From the NCBI RefSeq assembly GCF_017307055.1, contig NZ_JAFLEQ010000003.1:27056-87684 (forward strand): 60,629 nucleotides of DNA. The letters are read 5' to 3'. This document shows, in pieces, positions 36,006 through 45,058 of this stretch. Position 1 is the first letter of the stretch. Every line of letters begins with the position of its first letter. The position numbers and the translations under genes were made by a program. The DNA comes from Corynebacterium mendelii (lineage in GTDB: Bacteria > Actinomycetota > Actinomycetes > Mycobacteriales > Mycobacteriaceae). Under the pieces are notes generated by a model. That model searched no databases. It was not told the DNA's origin and was given only the letters and a program-made list of their open reading frames with translations.

Positions 36006-36986
36006 ATGATGACGCTCATGGCACCGCCCGAACATCAAGCGATCAATCAGCTTCCCATCACCGAAGCCATTGCCCGTCCGCACCCCGGACGGGTGCCGTT
36101 CTCGGTTGAATTCATGCCCCCGCGCACGGAAGCTGCTGAACAGCAGATGTGGGAGGCCGTCGATGCTTTCCACGATCTGGGGGCGGCATTTGCGTCGGTG
36201 ACCTACGGCGCCGGTGGCTCAACCCGGGGACGCACCAGCCGTATTGCCCGCGAGTTCGCCCGCCGCCCGATCCCGACCCTGGTGCACCTGACCCTGGTCA
36301 ATCACACGGTCGAGGAGCTGGAGGACATTTTGTGGATTTACGCCGGGCTGGGGTTGACCAACCTGCTGGCCCTGAGGGGTGATCCGCCGGGTAATCCCCG
36401 GGGCCGCTGGCAGCCGACCGAAGGTGGGCTGAATTATGCCCTGGACCTGATCAAACTGGTGCGCAGGCTTCCGGAAACCTCCCATTTCGAAATCGGTATC
36501 GCCTCGTTTCCGGAAGGGCACATCCGTGCTGCCTCGGTCGACGACGACACTTTGTGGACCCTGGCGAAACTGCGGGCCGGTGCCGACTATTCAATCACCC
36601 AGATGTTTTTCGACCCCGAGTACTATCTGCGGCTGCGCGACCGGCTGGTCGAGGCCGACCCGGAGCAGGGCGCCAAACCGATCATTCCCGGGATTATGCC
36701 GGTGACCTCCCTGCGGTCGATCACCCGCCAGGTGGAGCTGTCGGGTGCCCATGTGCCAGACCATGTCATGGATAAACTCACCGCCGCCGCCGGCGGGGAT
36801 GAGAAGGCCAACGCTGCCGCCGTCAGGGAGGCGGGGATCGAGATATCGACCTCGATTGCCGAAAGGCTCATTGCCGAAGGGGTTCCCGGCCTGCACTTTA
36901 TGACACTGAACCGGGAACGCTCCGTCCATGAGGTGCTGCACAATCTCGGGCTGGCTCCGGCTCCGGCTGCGGACGTGGTCGGCTAA
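36006..36986 (+). CDS. metF: Methylenetetrahydrofolate reductase (MetF)
   Basis: A 326-residue FAD-dependent MTHFR, which reduces 5,10-methylene-THF to 5-methyl-THF for methionine synthesis. TIM-barrel motifs: PFSVEFMPPRTEA with the catalytic Glu, VTYGAGGSTRGRT, LALRGDPP, YALDLIKLV, ITQMFFDPEYY, and PGIMPVTSL. Three possible starts: ATG at 36006, 36009 and 36018; the first is consistent with a leaderless message. The C-terminus ends HFMTLNRERSVHEVLHNLGL. Convergent with the GNAT gene; an 8-bp hairpin (37003-37020) lies between the stops. Confidence 0.94.
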   Translation: MMTLMAPPEHQAINQLPITEAIARPHPGRVPFSVEFMPPRTEAAEQQMWEAVDAFHDLGAAFASVTYGAGGSTRGRTSRIAREFARRPIPTLVHLTLVNHTVEELEDILWIYAGLGLTNLLALRGDPPGNPRGRWQPTEGGLNYALDLIKLVRRLPETSHFEIGIASFPEGHIRAASVDDDTLWTLAKLRAGADYSITQMFFDPEYYLRLRDRLVEADPEQGAKPIIPGIMPVTSLRSITRQVELSGAHVPDHVMDKLTAAAGGDEKANAAAVREAGIEISTSIAERLIAEGVPGLHFMTLNRERSVHEVLHNLGLAPAPAADVVG

Positions 36987-37002
36987 ACGCCCGCCCAACT
37001 GA

Positions 37003-37020
37003 ACCCCGGCAGGCCGGGGT
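37003..37020. terminator. Hairpin between convergent metF and GNAT genes
   Basis: ACCCCGGC pairs perfectly with GCCGGGGT with the two-base spacer AG. It is short and GC-rich, and placed between two stop codons. Confidence 0.55.
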
Positions 37021-37023
37021 GCT

Positions 37024-37599
37024 TCAGCGTGTTCCCGATGCCGTAAGCGGCAGCTGGCGGCACAGCACCGCGAATGCGCGGTGGTCGCCGGGAAAGTGGA
37101 AGTTGCGCAGCACATCGGAAAAACCCAGCGACCGGTATAGGCCGAATGCCAGGTTGGCTTCCCGGTCGACCTCCGGAGTGGACAGCAGCGCCCGGGGGCA
37201 GTCAACCCCATCGAGCAGGTTCGTGACAAGCCTGCGGCCGATACCGTGGCCCTGCCAGGAGGGGGCCACATGGACTTCGGCGATTTCGAAATAGTCGTCG
37301 AGGACAGTGCGGTCGCAACGTGGTGCAACGGCATCATCCAGTCCCTGCCGGACCTGCTGCCACCACCAGTGGTGGGGGCGTCCGGGGCGTCCGAACGCCA
37401 GACCAATCGGTTGTCCCGAGGTGTTGGACCGGGCGACCATGCAGCAAAACCCCGCTTCATCGGCCATGAGCCGCCAGGCGGCAATGCGGGCCGGGCGGAT
37501 GGCCGGGTTGTATTCCATGGCCGCCAGATAAATGTCGACAAGCCGCGGCACAAGACTGCGGTAGGTTGCCGGAGTAACCCGGTGAATGGAATACAACAC
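37024..37599 (-). CDS. GNAT family N-acetyltransferase (Rv2170-like)
   Basis: A 191-residue acetyltransferase. The acetyl-CoA-binding segment is VHVAPSWQGHGIGRRLVTNLL (motif A, Q/RxxGxG/A), followed by the strand LLSTPEVDREANLAFGLYRSLGF typical of GNAT motif B. The N-terminal LVDIYLAAMEY matches the actinobacterial proteins found near metF. The target is not identifiable from the sequence; mycobacterial Rv2170 has been linked to protein acetylation. I use the GTG at 37599; a TTG at 37632 would add 11 residues. No start has a clear ribosome binding site. Confidence 0.82.
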   Translation of the reverse strand: MLYSIHRVTPATYRSLVPRLVDIYLAAMEYNPAIRPARIAAWRLMADEAGFCCMVARSNTSGQPIGLAFGRPGRPHHWWWQQVRQGLDDAVAPRCDRTVLDDYFEIAEVHVAPSWQGHGIGRRLVTNLLDGVDCPRALLSTPEVDREANLAFGLYRSLGFSDVLRNFHFPGDHRAFAVLCRQLPLTASGTR

Positions 37600-37894
37600 G
37601 TAGAACAGCAAACCACGCCCAACTGGCTGCAAATGTGCGGATAGTCGGGAGTGTGTTGCCGGCCACCGCAGGCGGGGGAGGGGTGCGGTGGCGCCGGGGC
37701 GGGACAGGGGTGAAGTTTAGTAGAAAGAATGTTTGAACAATTGGGATGCTGGGCGCGGAGTTGTTCTCGGGGGCGTTTTCTACAGTTGGGGCATCAACCG
37801 GGAAAAATCATCCGGTTCCGATTTTTTCCCGAACGGCGGATTGTCCGCCGGGACTATCGGCGACAACCGGTGCAGGATAAGGAAGGCGGCGGCC

Positions 37895-38311
37895 ATGACG
37901 GTAGGGACAGCATCAGTGCGCTCGGCAATGCTTGATGCCAGGGGCGAGTTTCTCGCCAAAGCCAACGCTCTGCTGGCTTTGTCTCGCAGGCAGTTGCGTT
38001 CCGGGGATGTTGATGATGCCTTCGAAAGCGCCTACCGGGCCGGGCTGCGCACCGCCGGGGCGCGGGTTGCATCAAGTGATGTGGCCCTGAAAAGACGGCA
38101 GCCGAGCTGCGCCTGGGAGAAATTGGCCCGGGTGGATGCCGAGGGGCGGCGGCAGGCCGCGGAATTCAGCCGCTGGATGCCGGTGCGCGAAAAAGTGATC
38201 ACCGGACTCGCCTCCGTCGACCGGGATCTGGCCGAGGAGCTGATGGCGCAGGTCGAGCTTTTCATCACCGAGGTCGAGCGTGAGGCCGCGTGGCTGCCGG
38301 CGGCGGCCTAG
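37895..38311 (+). CDS. SAV_6107-type HEPN-like helical protein
   Basis: A 138-residue all-helical protein, rich in Ala, Arg and Glu, that resembles the SAV_6107 HEPN family often annotated upstream of the DUF3040 gene and mraZ in Corynebacterium. There is no histidine at all in the protein, so the RX4-6H ribonuclease motif of catalytic HEPN proteins is absent. ATG at 37895 is preceded by AAGGA at 11 bases; the open frame goes 54 codons further upstream without coding character. Function unknown; a binding or scaffolding role is inference. Confidence 0.75.
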   Translation: MTVGTASVRSAMLDARGEFLAKANALLALSRRQLRSGDVDDAFESAYRAGLRTAGARVASSDVALKRRQPSCAWEKLARVDAEGRRQAAEFSRWMPVREKVITGLASVDRDLAEELMAQVELFITEVEREAAWLPAAA

Positions 38312-38618
38312 GGTTGCCGGCCCACCCCTTGCCCCGGTTTTCCCTACCGCCGGGAACAATTGGAATACCCTGGACGTTGGACGTGTACAGAGGTTGCCAA
38401 CCGGTGGCTTTCCGGCGGGTGTGACCCATTCGGCGGTAAGTGGCGGACGCAACCTGTGGCATGGAACACTGGGGCGACCCGGTCGGACCACTCCGCCACC
38501 CCCGTTCACCCGCGGGGATGTGCACATGACGGTGAGCAACAAAAACATCCGTCCACCAGTCGGCGTGATCGTTCACCGTGATATCTGACCACCGCATTCG
38601 CAGTCACAGGGAGGTACC
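38312..38618. other. Intergenic region before the DUF3040 gene
   Basis: 307 bases. It holds the palindrome ATGTGCACAT at 38518-38527, about 90 bases before the start codon, and otherwise no clear motif. No gene is seen. Confidence 0.45.
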
Positions 38619-39038
38619 GTGGCTTTATCCGAGCACGAACAAAAGGCGCTCGAAGAGATGGAAAAGGCACTGATCGCCGACGATCCGGATTTCGGATCCG
38701 GTTTCGTCAGCTCCGGCGCTCGTCCGTCCATCAGCTTGCGCGGCATTGCCGTTGCTGTTGTCGGTCTGTGCATGCTTGTCGGTGGCGTGGCCCTGAGCCA
38801 AAACAACATCTGGTTCGTCGCACTGAGTGTGGTGGGCTTTTTGGTGATGTTCGGCGCCGGTATCTGGATGCTCAAGGGAAGCGACAGCTCCCCGGCATCA
38901 TCAACTCCCCCCAGCAAGACTCTCGGGGGGTTCGGGGAATCCACCGGCGGTGCCGACGGGAAAAACAAGAAAGCCGGCGGCCTCGGTGATCGTATGGAAG
39001 ACAGCTTCCGCCGCCGCTTCGACGGACCGCAGTACTAG
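38619..39038 (+). CDS. DUF3040 small membrane protein
   Basis: A 139-residue membrane protein. MALSEHEQKALEEMEKAL at the N-terminus is the DUF3040 hallmark, followed by two helices (about 41-60 and 64-85) and a polar, Gly/Lys-rich cytoplasmic tail ending in RRRFDGPQY. It is conserved just upstream of mraZ in many actinobacteria (Rv2169c in M. tuberculosis); its function is not known. GTG at 38619 is preceded by AGGGAGG. A terminator with a T-rich tail follows at 39088-39156, separating it from mraZ. Confidence 0.88.
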   Translation: MALSEHEQKALEEMEKALIADDPDFGSGFVSSGARPSISLRGIAVAVVGLCMLVGGVALSQNNIWFVALSVVGFLVMFGAGIWMLKGSDSSPASSTPPSKTLGGFGESTGGADGKNKKAGGLGDRMEDSFRRRFDGPQY

Positions 39039-39087
39039 GTAGCCGCGTCTTGCCGGCGGGCAGGTAAAAAAAGAATATGCACTTTCA

Positions 39088-39156
39088 GGCCCCCGGGGCC
39101 GGGATGAGCGGACACATTCTGTCCATCCCGCCCGGGGGCCGTCTTCATTTCTTTTT
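39088..39156 (+). terminator. Terminator after the DUF3040 gene
   Basis: GGCCCCCGGG...GGGATGA...GGACA pairs with TGTCCATCCCG-CCCGGGGGCC with small bulges (arms 39088-39114 and 39120-39140). It is followed by GTCTTCATTTCTTTTTTC, a good T-rich tail. Confidence 0.8.
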
Positions 39157-39497
39157 TCTGCGGCGCCCCCTTTCCACTTTTTCTGTCGGCGGCAACCCGG
39201 CCCGGGAGGGGAGTCCACCCGGCACCCCACTGTGTCCCACTGTGATGCCCCACTTTCCCCCACCTGGCGAGGATGACGGTGGGGCGCCGGCCTGCCGCGG
39301 CCGGTTCAACCCTCCGGGGAAAGTAGGTGAAAAAGCAGGTAGAAGACGTGTGTCCGGTGACGGTGAAAGGTGGGCGGCGGTGATCGCCGCAGATGTCGCC
39401 GCCGGCTTGCCTCATGGTGAAAATGGTGTGGAAACAGACGCCAGTGACTGGTGAGGGGGATTGTCGGCGTGTCGCGCCCCACCGTGGTTTATCTGCT

Positions 39498-39524
39498 TTG
39501 AACTGCGAAAATATAAATTACATT
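39498..39524 (+). promoter_or_regulatory. AT-rich promoter candidate upstream of the MraZ boxes
   Basis: TTGAAC (39498-39503) and TACATT (39519-39524) are 15 bases apart, within the most AT-rich stretch near mraZ. TATAAA at 39512 is another possible -10. The spacing is short, so this is tentative. Confidence 0.4.
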
Positions 39525-39553
39525 AATGGTGTTCGGGGTGGCTTATGGTTTTT

Positions 39554-39579
39554 GTGGGGGAAAGTGGGGTAAAGTGGGG
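39554..39579 (+). promoter_or_regulatory. MraZ boxes: three GTGGGG repeats at 10-bp spacing
   Basis: GTGGGG occurs at 39554-39559, 39564-39569 and 39574-39579, exactly 10 bp apart; the second and third are preceded by GAAA/TAAA. MraZ oligomers bind tandem TGGG-type repeats with one-turn spacing upstream of their own operon in E. coli. Location upstream of mraZ makes autoregulation of the dcw cluster the natural reading. Confidence 0.85.
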
Positions 39580-39587
39580 CGCAGCGG

Positions 39588-39615
39588 TTGACGAGAGGTA
39601 TCCAGTGACTATGTG
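39588..39615 (+). promoter_or_regulatory. Second mraZ promoter candidate
   Basis: TTGACG (39588-39593) and TATGTG (39610-39615) with a 16-base spacer; the -35 is good, the -10 weak. The MraZ boxes sit immediately upstream of it. Confidence 0.4.
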
Positions 39616-39707
39616 GCACACCGGTACTTGTCGGCCCAACCTCCACGAACAACCGAATAAGCGACAACGACCGATCGACGTGCATTCGGGACAAGGAGGT
39701 GCCGGAG

Positions 39708-40139
39708 TTGTTCCTCGGTACCTACACCCCGAAACTCGACGACAAGGGACGGCTGACCCTGCCGGCCAAATTCCGCGATGAACTCGCGGGAGGCCTCATG
39801 GTCACCAAAGGCCAGGATCATTCACTGGCCGTCTACCCGAAAGACGTGTTCACCGAACGCGCCCGGAAGGCGGCGGCAGTGTCGAGAACCAACGCTGAGG
39901 CGCGGGCTTTTATCCGGCATCTCGCAGCGAGTGCCGATGAGCAGCGTCCGGATGGTTCAGGCCGGATCACCTTATCGGCGCAGCACCGCGACTATGCGGG
40001 GCTGACAAAAGAATGCGTCGTCATCGGTTCCATGGATTTTCTGGAGATCTGGGATGCGCAGTCCTGGGCCAACTACCAACAGGAGACGGAGGAAGTTTTC
40101 TCCGTCGCCGAAAACGACATTCTGGGTGACCTGCTCTAG
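39708..40139 (+). CDS. mraZ: Transcriptional regulator MraZ
   Basis: A 143-residue MraZ with the two SpoVT/AbrB-like halves: [22 protein letters not shown] (first DXXGR) and [18 protein letters not shown] (second). It represses the dcw operon by binding tandem repeats. The start is set by the ribosome binding site: AAGGAGGT at 39693-39700 is ideal for the TTG at 39708, whereas the GTG at 39699 overlaps it. The TTG start gives [10 protein letters not shown], the family N-terminus. First gene of the dcw cluster; 429 bases separate it from rsmH. Confidence 0.93.
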   Translation: MFLGTYTPKLDDKGRLTLPAKFRDELAGGLMVTKGQDHSLAVYPKDVFTERARKAAAVSRTNAEARAFIRHLAASADEQRPDGSGRITLSAQHRDYAGLTKECVVIGSMDFLEIWDAQSWANYQQETEEVFSVAENDILGDLL

Positions 40140-40568
40140 TGCGGGTTGACTGAAGAAAACAACTGAATCGACTATTCGGCCCTTCCATCCGATCGGCCGC
40201 GGTGTTTTTCAAAGGCTTGGACAACCGGGTACCGGCTTGGACTCTGTCCGGCGGATGGCAAACGGCTTCTGGTGTACTTCCCCAACATCAGAACTGTTTC
40301 CCGCCGGGCAGGGCCCAACCGGTGCCGGGAGCGGTAAAAAGACCACGGTTTACCGACACGGTGGGGTCGCCCACACGGCACGTTCCCACCGCCACACGGT
40401 GGGATTTCGTGTTCCGGGACGACAAACACAGCACATCTTTTACCGCCCGGAAAAAGAATTTGCCCAGCTCACATGCTTTCTGCGGCAGTTGGGGCGGGTG
40501 TGGCCGGGAAGGGAAAAATTCCCGCACAGAAAAAACCGAACGATTCTCACACCGAAAGGGGGGCGAGG
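40140..40568. other. Intergenic region mraZ/rsmH
   Basis: 429 bases without a gene. A hairpin CCCACCG/CGGTGGG (40385-40403, loop CCACA) followed by ATTTCGTG could terminate or attenuate transcription from the mraZ promoter. The rsmH ribosome binding site AAAGGGGG is at 40555-40562. Confidence 0.5.
40385..40403 (+). terminator. Hairpin, possible attenuator between mraZ and rsmH
   Basis: CCCACCG pairs perfectly with CGGTGGG around CCACA, 7 bp; only a weak T run follows. It may lower read-through into rsmH. Confidence 0.4.
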
Positions 40569-41591
40569 GTGACAATAACCGGCACCGACCAGCACGGCCG
40601 CTTCGGCCATCAGCCGGTGATGATGGACCGCGTCACCGAGCTGCTCCGCCCGGCTGTGGAATCGCGGGGCGACAAAGCGGTCATCGTCGACTGCACCCTC
40701 GGGGCCGGGGGGCACAGTGAACACTTCCTCTCCGTTTTCCCGGAAACCAGACTCATCGGGGTCGACCGGGATACCCGCGCCCTGGATGCCGCACGCGCCA
40801 GGCTCACTGGTTTCGGTTCCCGCTTCACCGGCGTGGCCACCCGCTTCGATGAAGTCGGCGACTGCCTTGCCGCGCTGCTCGCCGACGGGGGCGATATCCC
40901 GGAACCCGTCCGCTTGGCCGACAGCTGCGGAGTGAGTGCATTCCTGTTTGATCTGGGTGTGTCCTCCATGCAGCTGGACCAGCCGGAACGGGGGTTTTCC
41001 TATGCGGTCAACGCCCCGTTGGATATGCGCATGGACACCACCCAGGAGTTCACCGCGGCCGATATCGTTAACACGTTCTCTCACGGGGAAATCGCGAAAA
41101 TCCTGAAAGATTACGGGGATGAGCGTTTCGCCGGGAAAATTGCCTCACTGATTGTCCAGCAGCGGACACAGGAGCCGATCCGGGACACCGAAACTCTGGT
41201 GGAGATCATCTACCGGGCGATTCCCGCCCCGGCCCGGCGCACCGGCGGGCATCCCGCCAAACGCACATTCCAGGCTCTGCGGGTGGCGGTCAACAGTGAA
41301 CTCGACAGCATCGCCCGGGCGCTGCCCGCCGCAATGGACATGCTCGCCCCCGGCGGCCGCATTGTGGTGATGAGCTACCAGTCCCACGAGGATCGTCTGG
41401 TCAAAAAGCTGTTCCGCCAGGCCACCGCCAGTCGGCAGCCGGCCGGACTGCCGGTCGACCTGCCCGGCCTGGCCCCGGAATTCCGGCTGCTGACCCGCGG
41501 TGCGGACACCGCCACCGAGAAAGAAATAGCGGCCAATCCGCGGGCGAAACCCGCCCGGGTGAGGGCCATTGAGAAACTTCCCGACACGTGA
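40569..41591 (+). CDS. rsmH: 16S rRNA (cytosine1402-N4)-methyltransferase RsmH
   Basis: A 340-residue SAM-dependent methyltransferase (MraW). [13 protein letters not shown] at the N-terminus, SAM motif [51 protein letters not shown], and [13 protein letters not shown] near the C-terminus. It modifies C1402 in the ribosomal decoding centre. GTG at 40569 follows AAAGGGGG by about 7 bases; the frame is open another 32 codons upstream without family sequence. Second gene of the dcw cluster. Confidence 0.94.
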   Translation: MTITGTDQHGRFGHQPVMMDRVTELLRPAVESRGDKAVIVDCTLGAGGHSEHFLSVFPETRLIGVDRDTRALDAARARLTGFGSRFTGVATRFDEVGDCLAALLADGGDIPEPVRLADSCGVSAFLFDLGVSSMQLDQPERGFSYAVNAPLDMRMDTTQEFTAADIVNTFSHGEIAKILKDYGDERFAGKIASLIVQQRTQEPIRDTETLVEIIYRAIPAPARRTGGHPAKRTFQALRVAVNSELDSIARALPAAMDMLAPGGRIVVMSYQSHEDRLVKKLFRQATASRQPAGLPVDLPGLAPEFRLLTRGADTATEKEIAANPRAKPARVRAIEKLPDT

Positions 41592-41816
41592 CGGCGAGCC
41601 GACTGTCCCCGGCACGACAACCACAACTTCATTCCGGCCCGCAAACGCCAAGGTGGACACCGCCGCTCGTTTTCCACCGCACCGGTTGTTGCTTGCCGCC
41701 GGAAGCCGTGGCTTCGTTGAAAAGCGGCCACGACACGTGTTTTACCCCCGAACAACAGAATTTTTCCTCCCACCGCGCCAGCAGTTGCACCGATTCCCAC
41801 CGTGAGGCCGACGTTC

Positions 41817-42527
41817 ATGACCAGCACCCAGACCCGGACCAGCCGCCCGAAGGCTTCGCTCACCCGCGCCACCAGCCCCACCCGGGCCACCAGAGGCGCC
41901 GGGGCACCCACCGGGCTTAAACGCGGCACCGGTTATCTTCCCGGCCATCAGCCGCTGCCCAGGCGTACCGGTTCCAAGCAGGTGACCTCCATCAGGGGCC
42001 GCCGGGTGGTGGCGCCGAAAGCCGATCCGCGCTACATCCGTTTCACGGTGTTGGTCATCGGCGTGCTCATCGGCGGGATCGTCGGCACCCTCAGCCTGGC
42101 GGGGGTGACCACCCATCAGTCCTATCAGATCGCCCACCTGCAGGGGCTTGACGCACAGCTGGACAACCAGCTGGAAACCCTCCACCGCGACCATGAGGCG
42201 GCCCGGTCCGCCGCCGACATGGCCCGGCGGGCCTCGGACATGGGCATGGTGGTGGCCGACCAGCCCGGCATCATTGCTGTCGGCGTCGATGACCAACCGG
42301 TCACGGTGCGGCAACCTGACGCGTCGAAAACACGCCCTATTATTGATGTCAACGGCAATCGTGTCCGTCCGCTGCCCGCCACTTCCGATCCCGAAGAGAC
42401 CGCCGCCTTGATTGATAATCTGCAGGCCATCCCCGGTAACGCCACTCCCGGTGCCGCCGCCATTCCCGCTGTCGCCCCCTACAGCCCGAACATCCGCTCC
42501 GCGGGCGCGGGCGGTAACGGCCAGTGA
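41817..42527 (+). CDS. ftsL: Cell division protein FtsL-like
   Basis: A 236-residue bitopic protein: basic, Thr/Arg-rich cytoplasmic segment (about 1-78), one helix (about 79-100, VLVIGVLIGGIVGTLSLAG), a coiled coil (about 110-150), and a Pro/Ala-rich extracytoplasmic tail. The position between rsmH and ftsI and this layout identify it as FtsL although primary sequence is poorly conserved. ATG at 41817 has GAGG nine bases upstream. Its stop overlaps the ftsI GTG start by four bases, the only overlap in the dcw cluster. Confidence 0.8.
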   Translation: MTSTQTRTSRPKASLTRATSPTRATRGAGAPTGLKRGTGYLPGHQPLPRRTGSKQVTSIRGRRVVAPKADPRYIRFTVLVIGVLIGGIVGTLSLAGVTTHQSYQIAHLQGLDAQLDNQLETLHRDHEAARSAADMARRASDMGMVVADQPGIIAVGVDDQPVTVRQPDASKTRPIIDVNGNRVRPLPATSDPEETAALIDNLQAIPGNATPGAAAIPAVAPYSPNIRSAGAGGNGQ

Positions 42528-44551
42528 CCGGACATTACCGTGGCCGACGGCGCCGCGGTGAGTCTTCGGCCTCGAAGGACTATTCGCGCGCCGGACGGGC
42601 GAAGCGGGAACCGAAACCCACCCGGCCGACACCGTCGGCGGGTGGAAAATACGCCGGTGACCGGGGACGTTTCCGTATCCCCGGTACCAGTATCATCGGC
42701 CCGTCCGGGCAGGCCGGATCCGGAAAGCTGGGAACCCGCTCCCGGGCGATCGTCGCCCTGTCGGTCGTCTTTGTGGTGGTGCTTGTCTCCCGGTTGGCCT
42801 GGCTGCAGACGGTGAAAGGCCCGGAGCTTGCCGCTCTGGCGCAGCAGCAGCGCACCCGGGTCTACGATGAGTTCGCCCGCCGCGGATCAATCGAGGACAC
42901 CGACGGCCGGGTTCTGGCCTACACCATGCGCTCCCGGTCGTTGACCACCTCACCCAATGTGCTGCGGGCGGAAGCCGCCGAGCGGCATACGTGGAATCCG
43001 AAAGTCAATCCGCCACCCGAGGAGTACCTCTCAACCATCGCCCACACCATCAGCGAGAAAATCGCCGGCTCCGGGGCGTCGGCCCGGGATGTTGATCCGG
43101 AGGAAATTCTGGACAAACTGAACAAAGACTCCGGCTACGAGGTGCTGGTGCGCAATGTCGACCCGGATATTGCCGCGGCGATCGCCGCCCAATTCCAAGG
43201 CATTGCCGCCGACCGGCAGGATGTGCGCGTCTACCCCAACGGCGCGATCGGGGAGAACATCATCGGCAAAACCTCCGCCGACGGTGACGGCCAGTTCGGC
43301 TACGAGGCGTGGGCTGACTCAACCCTGTCCGGCTCTGATGGGTCGGTGACCGAAGAAGTGTCCGCCGACGGGCAGACCATTCCCGGTACGCTGCGCGACC
43401 GCATCCCGGTGATCAACGGCTCGGATGCGACTTTGACCATCGACCTGGATGTGCAGACCTTCGTCCAGCAGCAGATTGAGCAGGCCAAAGCCAACTCCGG
43501 TGCCGAGCATGTCTCGGCGGTGGTGCTGGATGCGAAAACAGCCAAAGTCGTGGCCATGGCCAACACCGGCACCATCGATCCGACCGGCGATATCATCGCG
43601 CAGCGCAAACGGGGCAAATCCTTCGGCAACCCGGCGATCAGCGATCCTTTCGAACCCGGGTCAGTGGCGAAAATCATTACCGCCGCAGCCGCCATCGAAG
43701 ACGGCAAAACCACCCCCGACGAGGTGCTGGAGGTCCCGGGAAGTATCCGCATGGCCGGGGTGACCGTGCATGATGCCTGGAACCACGGGCTGGTCAACTA
43801 CACCACCACCGGGGTGTTCGGTAAATCCTCCAACGTGGGAACACTTCTTCTGGCCCAGCGGGTCGGCGAGGACCGATTCGCCGACATGCTCACCCGTTTC
43901 GGCATCGGGCAACCCACCCACATTGAACTGCCCGGTGAATCCCAGGGTCTTCTTCCCGACCGCTCCCAATGGTCCGGCGGCACCTTCGCCAACCTGCCGA
44001 TCGGCCAGGGCATGTCGTTGACCCTGCTGCAGATGGCCGGTGTCTACCAGGCCATCGCCAATGACGGGGTACGCATAGAACCGCGGATCGTGGAAAAAAT
44101 CACCACCCCCGACGGGACGGTGATCCCCGCCGATCCCGCCCCGCAGACCCGGGTGGTATCCGGGCAGACCGCACAGACGGTGCGCACCATCTTCCAGGCG
44201 GTCACCCAAAATGATCCCACCGGCATCAACCGGGGCACCGGTCCGGCGGCAGCCGTCGACGGCTACCAGATCGCCGGTAAAACCGGCACCGCCCAACAGG
44301 TTGACCCGAACTGCAACTGCTACTCGAATTCGATGTACTGGATCACGTTCGCCGGCATCGCCCCGGCCGATGATCCGCGGTTCGTGATCGCCATCATGAT
44401 GGATAAGCCGCAGCGCGGCCCCCACGGGGAGGGAGGGCAGTCCGCCGCCCCGCTGTTCCACGACATCGCCGCCTGGCTGCTCAACCACTACAACGTTGCA
44501 CTGTCCCCGCCGCGGGAAGGCCCGGAGCAGCTGACACTGCATATTCCCTGA
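42524..44551 (+). CDS. ftsI: Septal transpeptidase FtsI (PBP3, class B)
   Basis: A 675-residue class B penicillin-binding protein that cross-links septal peptidoglycan with FtsW. A basic cytoplasmic tail, one membrane helix (about 75-97), the dimerisation/pedestal domain with RRGSIEDTDGRVLAY, and the transpeptidase domain with SVAK (380-383, catalytic Ser), SSN (435-437) and KTG (586-588). In Corynebacterium this family is FtsI. The N-terminal tail contains many Arg, Lys and Ser. GTG start overlaps ftsL, so translation is probably coupled. Confidence 0.95.
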   Translation: MTGHYRGRRRRGESSASKDYSRAGRAKREPKPTRPTPSAGGKYAGDRGRFRIPGTSIIGPSGQAGSGKLGTRSRAIVALSVVFVVVLVSRLAWLQTVKGPELAALAQQQRTRVYDEFARRGSIEDTDGRVLAYTMRSRSLTTSPNVLRAEAAERHTWNPKVNPPPEEYLSTIAHTISEKIAGSGASARDVDPEEILDKLNKDSGYEVLVRNVDPDIAAAIAAQFQGIAADRQDVRVYPNGAIGENIIGKTSADGDGQFGYEAWADSTLSGSDGSVTEEVSADGQTIPGTLRDRIPVINGSDATLTIDLDVQTFVQQQIEQAKANSGAEHVSAVVLDAKTAKVVAMANTGTIDPTGDIIAQRKRGKSFGNPAISDPFEPGSVAKIITAAAAIEDGKTTPDEVLEVPGSIRMAGVTVHDAWNHGLVNYTTTGVFGKSSNVGTLLLAQRVGEDRFADMLTRFGIGQPTHIELPGESQGLLPDRSQWSGGTFANLPIGQGMSLTLLQMAGVYQAIANDGVRIEPRIVEKITTPDGTVIPADPAPQTRVVSGQTAQTVRTIFQAVTQNDPTGINRGTGPAAAVDGYQIAGKTGTAQQVDPNCNCYSNSMYWITFAGIAPADDPRFVIAIMMDKPQRGPHGEGGQSAAPLFHDIAAWLLNHYNVALSPPREGPEQLTLHIP

Positions 44552-45058
44552 CAATCGTCGACAATCGTGCCCCGGGCACCGCCGGCTCCGGCAACCGGCG
44601 GGCACACGCCATGCCCGCCGGTGTGCCTTCCGTGAAAAGCACAGGGGCTGTGCTGCGTTGTGGCGCGGCGGAGCCCGGGTGGGGCCTTCACCGCGCCGAC
44701 CGGATGATCCGGGGAGTGCGATGCTGCGCGGTAAGGCGGCAAAAAAGTCCGGGCACCGGGGTTGGGCAGTCCGCTGTGGCGGCGGCTGTGCGTTGGCGGT
44801 GAGCCCCGGTGTGCGGGGGACACCGGCGGGCGGTTAGGGTGTTAGTTTCCCGGCACGCCGCGGCGCAGCGGCGGTGAGTGGCCTTTTTTCCGTGCGGGCA
44901 TGATCTGCCTGTGGTTTCGCACGCATAGTGGAAAAAATCATTCCCGCGGGGCGTATCGTTGGCTGACAGGCCATGTGACCGGCGGCGGAAAAAGGCTGCC
45001 GCAGCATGTGTGTGACAAGACATGCGCTGAACAACAACCGATGTGAAGGTGGAACGCC
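44552..45058. other. Intergenic region ftsI/murE
   Basis: 507 bases. A perfect 11-bp hairpin (44594-44622) close behind ftsI, then a region with several weak -10-like patches before murE (for example TTAGGGTGTTAG near 44834). No gene is seen. murE probably has its own promoter here. Confidence 0.5.
44594..44622 (+). terminator. Hairpin behind ftsI
   Basis: ACCGGCGGGCA pairs perfectly with TGCCCGCCGGT around CACGCCA. No T tract, so an imperfect terminator or a message-stabilising stem. Confidence 0.5.

Larger units (their letters stand above)
39039..39707. other. Intergenic region upstream of mraZ
   Basis: 669 bases: the DUF3040 terminator, a low-feature GC-rich middle, an AT-rich patch (39501-39530, AAAATATAAATTACATTAATG) suited to a promoter, three MraZ boxes (39554-39579), a second promoter candidate (39588-39615) and the mraZ ribosome binding site. 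Confidence 0.6.
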
